From the NCBI RefSeq assembly GCF_036417845.1, contig NC_089990.1:751501-815500 (forward strand): a stretch of 64,000 nt of DNA, read 5' to 3'. The position numbers and the translations under genes were made by a program. The notes below the pieces were generated by a model. That model did not search any database and had not been told where the DNA came from. It worked only from the letters and a program-made list of their open reading frames with translations. Positions 27,586 to 64,000 of the stretch are shown in pieces (positions within the stretch are counted from its first letter, which is position 1; each line of letters begins with the position of its first letter). The DNA is from Apteryx mantelli (lineage: Eukaryota; Chordata; Aves; Apterygiformes; Apterygidae).

Positions 27586-27616
27586 GCTCCTGCTCCTGCT
27601 CCTGCTCCTGCTCCTC
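27586..27616. repeat. (CTCCTG)n hexamer run
   Basis: Five tandem CTCCTG units in GC-rich DNA. In one frame they read as a poly-Leu stretch. Confidence 0.9.
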
Positions 27617-28228
27617 GCGGCAGCTCCCGCGGCCAGGAGCGGTGAAGGCCCCGGCTCCCGAGGCCTCGGGGAGACGCCGCGGCCGGCGCACGGGGAGCTG
27701 CGATGTCGCGCTGCTCCGGGCGCGCGGATGCAATGCTTCCCTGCTCCTGCTCCGTGACCAGCCCTGCGGCGCCAGCAGGGCCCGATGAACGCGATTTGCG
27801 CAGCGTAGGAGCGCCTGGAGTTTAAGCAACGCTTAGCCACGGTTTAGAGAAGAAAAAAGACCCTTTGCCTTTTTCCTCTCTTCTAACTTCATGGGAAGTT
27901 CATGCTCGCTTTAAGGAACCTGCACTTTTGCTCGACGCTGGCTCTGGCCGGTGCCCGGCCCGGCCCGGCGCTGCCGAGCGGCGCTGACCCCGCGGGCCCC
28001 GGGCGCTGTGCCACTGTGCCGCGAGGGGGAACGCGTCCCCGCGCCTTCCTCCGGGGCGTCCCCGCGACCCGCCGCCGTTTCACCACGAGCCCCCAGCTGG
28101 GCGAGCGGAGGAGGAAAACCCAGCGCAGGCACACGCGTAACAGATGAGTTTAAAAGGACGGAATGAAACATGTTTTTAATAAGCTGCTTCCTTCCATTGT
28201 TTACAATGTCAGGCTTGAAAACCGAAAT

Positions 28229-28241
28229 CCCCCCCCCCCCC
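28229..28241. repeat. Poly-C run (13)
   Basis: Thirteen consecutive C on the + strand. A further run of 10 C lies at 28873-28882. Confidence 0.93.
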
Positions 28242-29000
28242 GATTTTTTTTTTCCCGCGCCGACTCCAGCTCTATCCCACAGGCGCCTGAGCCAGGGAGA
28301 AACACGAGACCGACTTTGTTCACCAGCAAGAAGCAGCATTTGGGGGAGGCGGGACAGAAAACACTTAACAGACACAATTTCACACAAGACCAGTAATGTT
28401 GGTGCCTCCACGGCTAAACATTTGCGTTTTGAGATGAGAGGCCGCTACGACGGACGCCACGTACCAGTCCTACATCTTCTTTGAGCGAGCGCCCAGATGC
28501 TCAGCACTTCCGAAAACCCAGAGCCGAGGGTCCTCAAAGTGCCCCCCTAAAACGAGAAGGCATTTGGGGGAATTTCCACCTTTTGCGGAAAAGCCGGTGG
28601 CTGACGCCCCTTCGGGAGCGCCACGCTGCCCCGCGGCTGGGCCGAGAGCGGGCGGAGGGTCCCTGTCCCCCCCGCACGGGAGACGCGGGGCTGGATCCCG
28701 GGCTCAGAGCAGGCAGGTGGCTCCCTACCTGCAGCTGGGTTCGCTTCCCGGTGGAGAAGATGCCCCAGCAGGATACAGCAATTCTGAACCGCACCCTGGC
28801 TCTTTTAGATGCGTTATTTTGCAGCTCTACCGTATCCACGTTGTTTTAGCTATCTGATCACAAAAAATGCAACCCCCCCCCCTTTCCTGAAGCTGTTTGC
28901 ACCCCCCTTCTCCTTATCAGGGTGCAGCAGGGCAACCAAAAAGGCTGATCTGAGCTCTAAAGAGCTCCAACATGCCAGTCTGTAAGACAGTCTAGATGTC

Positions 29001-31600
29001 GGACTTACTCTTTTATTAAATCCACCTTCATGTGCCACCGTTCGAAGTGCGAGTACAGGGGTGAACAGCCGGGGCCCAGCTGAAGTCGGGGGAGCGGCAG
29101 CACCATTTGCACAACACCTGCGCGCGCAGCGAACGCCAGAGTCGCGTTCAGCAATAAAGCAGATACGGACACGAGGCGCCCGCACAAGCAAGCGTCAGGA
29201 CTCAGCACTGACAGCGTCGCCGCCGGCAAAGCCGCGCCAGGGAGCACCAGGGATGCTTGGAGCACTGGCTCTGGGAAGGGGTCAGGAAGGCTCCCAGCGC
29301 CCGGGGAAAACCCTTCAGAACAGGGAAGCTGCCTGCGGGCTGGCGACAGAAAGCAGGGAAGCAGCTCGTTGCCTATTTACAGGTGAGCACTGCAGCTTGG
29401 GAGCTGAGCCTGATGCTCACGGGAACCACCAACAAGCCTGTGCTGCTACAGGAACGGTCCTGGCGAGGAGACACACGCACCCCTTCCAGACCACGGAGAG
29501 CATCATCCAGAAGACTGCTGTTGAGGAAAAGGGATCGCAGCAAGTAAGAAAGCGGGTGCCTCTTAGAAAGCCGGTGGGTTTTGACCCACGCTGAGCGAGC
29601 TCCAGTTGCTCCCCACTCCCCACGCTGGCCCAGAGGGAGAGCCGTGCTCCCTGCTGGGTCTGCGGAAGCGGCTCCTCGTGGAGGGGGCTGGCCCGCTCCT
29701 CCCGCTCGTGCTCACCGAAGGCGGCCGACCTCGCCGGTGCCTCCCTGAGCGCTCGCTTCAGGCAGGGGGGGGCTCCCAGTTTGTAACTCACACAAAACCC
29801 CTCGGACAACCGTGTTTCCCGGCACACAGGAGACCCGTTTCTCGGCACAGAGGCATGCTGACGAAGTAACGAGATGAAGAGAATTCCCGTAAAGCTAAGC
29901 GTGACAATCCCATTCCCCATTCCCCCAATTCCTCCCCTGCTTGCCTGAGCACAAGCAGTATTTTCAGTAATACATACTACTCTCTTAAACACTGAAAAAC
30001 AAATTATAGCTTACTTAGCAAGGAAAACATAACATATTGGAAGGAACTTCTCATGACAAGGAGGGCCAACCCAAACTTCAGTCCATTCTGTCCCCGCATC
30101 CAAGCACTGGGAATCAGTTCCTTGCATTTTGATTGCAGTGTCTCTCCAAGATCCCCCTTGCCAAGGCAGATTTCACAAAAAAGTGAGCAGGTAAATAGCT
30201 GCTCTTGTCCTCTGCTGTCCCTTCCATGCCCCATCGGATGTCCTCTGCTGGCTTTCACCCAACAGTGCAAATCCTGCTGGTCACCTGGGAGGGCAAACGA
30301 CGAGCATCCTTTACACATGGCTTGTGTAGAGAAGAATGATGGAAGGACTGTGAACGATTCAAAACAAACGAGTAGGTAGGGTCTTCTCTCCATTTTTATC
30401 TCCCTCTCTTCTAATTTCTTGAGCCACTTATGACAGCATGCTCTGAAATTATCGTCCGGTAAGATAGCTGCTCTCCAGGGTCATATGAACTGGAAAAATC
30501 TTAGCTGTGAGATGTCCATTTCACAAGCACAGAAAGTCTCCTGGGTCCAGCCGGGCTGCGGTGGTAAAAAGTCTGAAAGAAGGAAACAAGCACGGTAGCA
30601 TGCAACAGCGCAAATTCCTCAGCGACAGCAAAACCACAGCCAGAGCAAAACCAGATTTCAGCACCTGCATTTTCGTAGTGCTCATGCTTAGCCCCTGCTG
30701 CCGTAGTTCCACCGCGAGGTGGCTCAGAGAACAGCAGAATGGTGCATGCTGGCAGGAGAATGGGCTGATTTACTCCACCCTGTAACACCACCACCCACCC
30801 ATGGAGAGAATGGACCACTTCTGGTCATTATCTCTCCTTCTGCAAGGGTCTCCTGCAGGAAGGACATTTCTCCTGCTCTGTTTTCTGAGATGCGCAAAGC
30901 CGCCACTCAACTCCCACCACCCAATTTGTTGAACTTATGCTAAATGTGTGCTTTTGGTTGATTATGGTCTTAAAAACCTACCTTTAACCTCAGCTGTCAT
31001 CACCTGGGAGCCTGCCTTGTGGTGATGAAGAACTATGCAAAAGGTAGCAGAAGAAGAGATAAAAAGAAATTAATACAAAAAGCAAGCCTAAACTCAGATG
31101 TGAGAATCTAAATAGAGGGAGGGGTAACTGGTCAGGTCAGTGATATGTTTTTCAGTATGTCAGGAGAAGAAATCACTGTCGGCACTAGGAGATACTCAAC
31201 ATTTATCAGCTTTTCAAAGACTTGCATGCAAACCTGCTTGCACTTTTAGCAGAGGTCAGTGATCTTTGAGAGCAGGACACTGAAGCTTATTTGAGCAGAT
31301 ACTATCATAAAAGCAATTTGCTACCACAGTGCATGTCATCCCAGCCTAGCCTGAAGGGCTGACATTGATGCCACAGCTATCACCCTATTACACCGAATCT
31401 ACTTGTGGTGGAGCTGTGTCCTGCAAATATGTTATGTGTAGGTATGTTCTTGTGTCTGGAGACTACCTTGCACTTCAAGAAGGAAACTGCTGTGATCTAG
31501 CCAGCCTTTCTCATCTCTCCTATGATCTTTCTCATTTCTGCCCTTCACAAAGGCTGAGAAATAAGTACAATATGCACCACACTAACTTGGATCCACACAC
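29001..31600. other. Intergenic sequence between the GC-rich block and the OPHN1 3' end
   Basis: GC content falls gradually to the genome-typical range. I see no exon, RNA gene or recognisable repeat. A further OPHN1 terminal exon on the - strand was looked for by eye here and not found. Confidence 0.5.
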
Positions 31601-31625
31601 ATGATAAGATGAATCCATAGACACG

Positions 31626-31631
31626 TTTATT
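31626..31631 (-). terminator. OPHN1: Candidate OPHN1 poly(A) signal
   Basis: AATAAA on the - strand (TTTATT on +), about 240 bases after the OPHN1 stop. A GT-rich element (TGTGTGTGG on the - strand) follows about 25-35 bases downstream. This is a good cleavage-site layout and would give a short 3' UTR. A second - strand AATAAA at 31835-31840 is only about 30 bases from the stop. Confidence 0.45.
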
Positions 31632-31869
31632 ACTCAGCAGATTCATATTCAAATTACAAAAATCTGTATCTGAATTTTTATGTTGTACCTTGTGCTCTTT
31701 GTTTAGCTCCAGGGTTTTAGCTGAGCCCTATCTTCTACCCAAGAATGCTACAGACAAGAAAGGAAGAGTGTGGGGCTTCCTGAAATGACTAGTTCTGCTT
31801 TAGAGGAAGGATCGTCCTTTACAGAGGACCTGTTTTTATTTACATGCCAGCTTCTTAGTTTGAGGCTTC

Positions 31870-63271
<31,402 letters not shown>

Positions 63272-64000
63272 CTGCAAAGGAGGGAAAGGTTATAGATTAA
63301 ACTCTTCTTCTAAATTTATAGTCAGAGAAAAGATAGGCATGAAACAGGATTTCAAAAATTGCATATAAAACTTTTTTTTCTTATAATTTTGGAGGTGAGT
63401 GATATGAGTTTTAGTACTAGTAGTTATTATTAGTATTAGACTTATTGACCATAATGCCCCATAAAGCCCTGGTCTGTCTCTCACAAATACACTATCTGCT
63501 TTAGTAAAACACTACCTGAGATGAAAGGCCCTAGTGGGGGAACAAGGGCAGACCTCTGGATAGCTTATCCAGGAGCTCTTTTTGCTCCCCACGCTTAACT
63601 ACATACAGTGCCATTCATTGGCATTCAGGGCAGAGCCATTCACTCGTCGGTGCAGTGCGGAGATTCACAGGCTCCTTTTATACCGTCATGGACTGGAACC
63701 ACTATAACCTGCGCCGTGACAGGTGAGCAGTCCGGACAACAGCTCTCTCCCTTTGAAGACAGCTACTGCTTACCAAATGCAAGATGTCCAGGATAATTCA
63801 TAATGAGATCTGTAGCTATCTACAGTGCCTGACCTGCTCCTCAGGATCGACTCACAGAGATGAGAAACAAGTCTGTGGCTTTGTGGTGCTCCATGAAGCA
63901 CCACTAAAGGTTGTTCAAGTAGCAGCGATCCAAGCATGCCAGGTTAACTTCCGCTTCACCAGAATTCAAGAATCCTTCTCAGGACTGAATCCAACCTGGC
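63272..64000 (-). other. OPHN1: OPHN1 intron, partial, at the right edge
   Basis: No OPHN1 coding sequence is recognised here. The next upstream exon, expected to encode the BAR segment before VLAFLH, must lie beyond 64000. Confidence 0.75.

Larger units (their letters stand above)
21881..29000. other. GC- and CpG-rich intergenic block without a recognised gene
   Basis: Base composition changes sharply near 21.88 kb and stays very G+C-rich, with many CpG dinucleotides, to about 28.8 kb. The block holds GT/CA tracts, a pentamer array, a CTCCTG hexamer run and G or C homopolymers of 10-15 bases. Open frames in all six frames reach hundreds of codons but consist of Ala, Arg, Gly and Pro or of Cys-Val/His-Thr translations of the microsatellites. 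I see no conserved domain, no exon series and no known promoter architecture. It may be a CpG island cluster between the convergent 3' ends of AR and OPHN1. Confidence 0.6.

Overview
The window is vertebrate nuclear DNA, most likely from a bird. It has split exons with GT-AG introns, eukaryotic poly(A) signals and microsatellites. It also carries a CR1 retrotransposon 3' end (about 14734-14858) of the kind abundant in birds and other sauropsids. Two convergent genes fill it: the androgen receptor AR on the + strand and oligophrenin-1 OPHN1 on the - strand. The same AR-OPHN1 order is found on the human X long arm. The species cannot be named from this sequence alone.

Left part (1 to about 21.9 kb): AR exons 4-8 are complete at 457-744, 11801-11945, 13229-13359, 13840-13997 and 15345-15500. 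The sizes are 288, 145, 131, 158 and 156 bp; the four internal ones equal the human exon sizes as I recall them. They encode the end of the hinge and the whole ligand-binding domain. Exons 1-3 (N-terminal domain and DNA-binding domain) lie to the left of the window. A long 3' UTR follows, with several AATAAA signals between 18.8 and 21.9 kb.

Middle (about 21.9-31.6 kb): I recognise no gene. About 22-29 kb is very GC- and CpG-rich, with homopolymer G/C runs, two long alternating purine-pyrimidine (GT/CA) tracts and a GGGAT/GGGAC pentamer array. Long open frames there are by-products of base composition.

Right part (about 31.6-64 kb): sixteen OPHN1 coding exons on the - strand run from the last part of the BAR domain through the PH domain, the RhoGAP domain and the proline-rich tail to a stop at 31870-31872. 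All sixteen join in phase into 597 codons plus stop. Earlier exons lie to the right of the window. The introns are AT-rich and mostly featureless; they hold an old CR1/L3-like LINE fragment and several short inverted repeats.

The two proteins do not share a pathway in any direct way: AR is a steroid-activated transcription factor and OPHN1 a synaptic Rho GTPase-activating protein. I found no new biological system. The points most worth checking are a microRNA-like hairpin in AR intron 4, a cluster of hairpins with a common TTATGGC arm in an OPHN1 intron, an OPHN1 stop codon that overlaps a strong splice-donor sequence, and a GC-rich, diverged OPHN1 tail exon.
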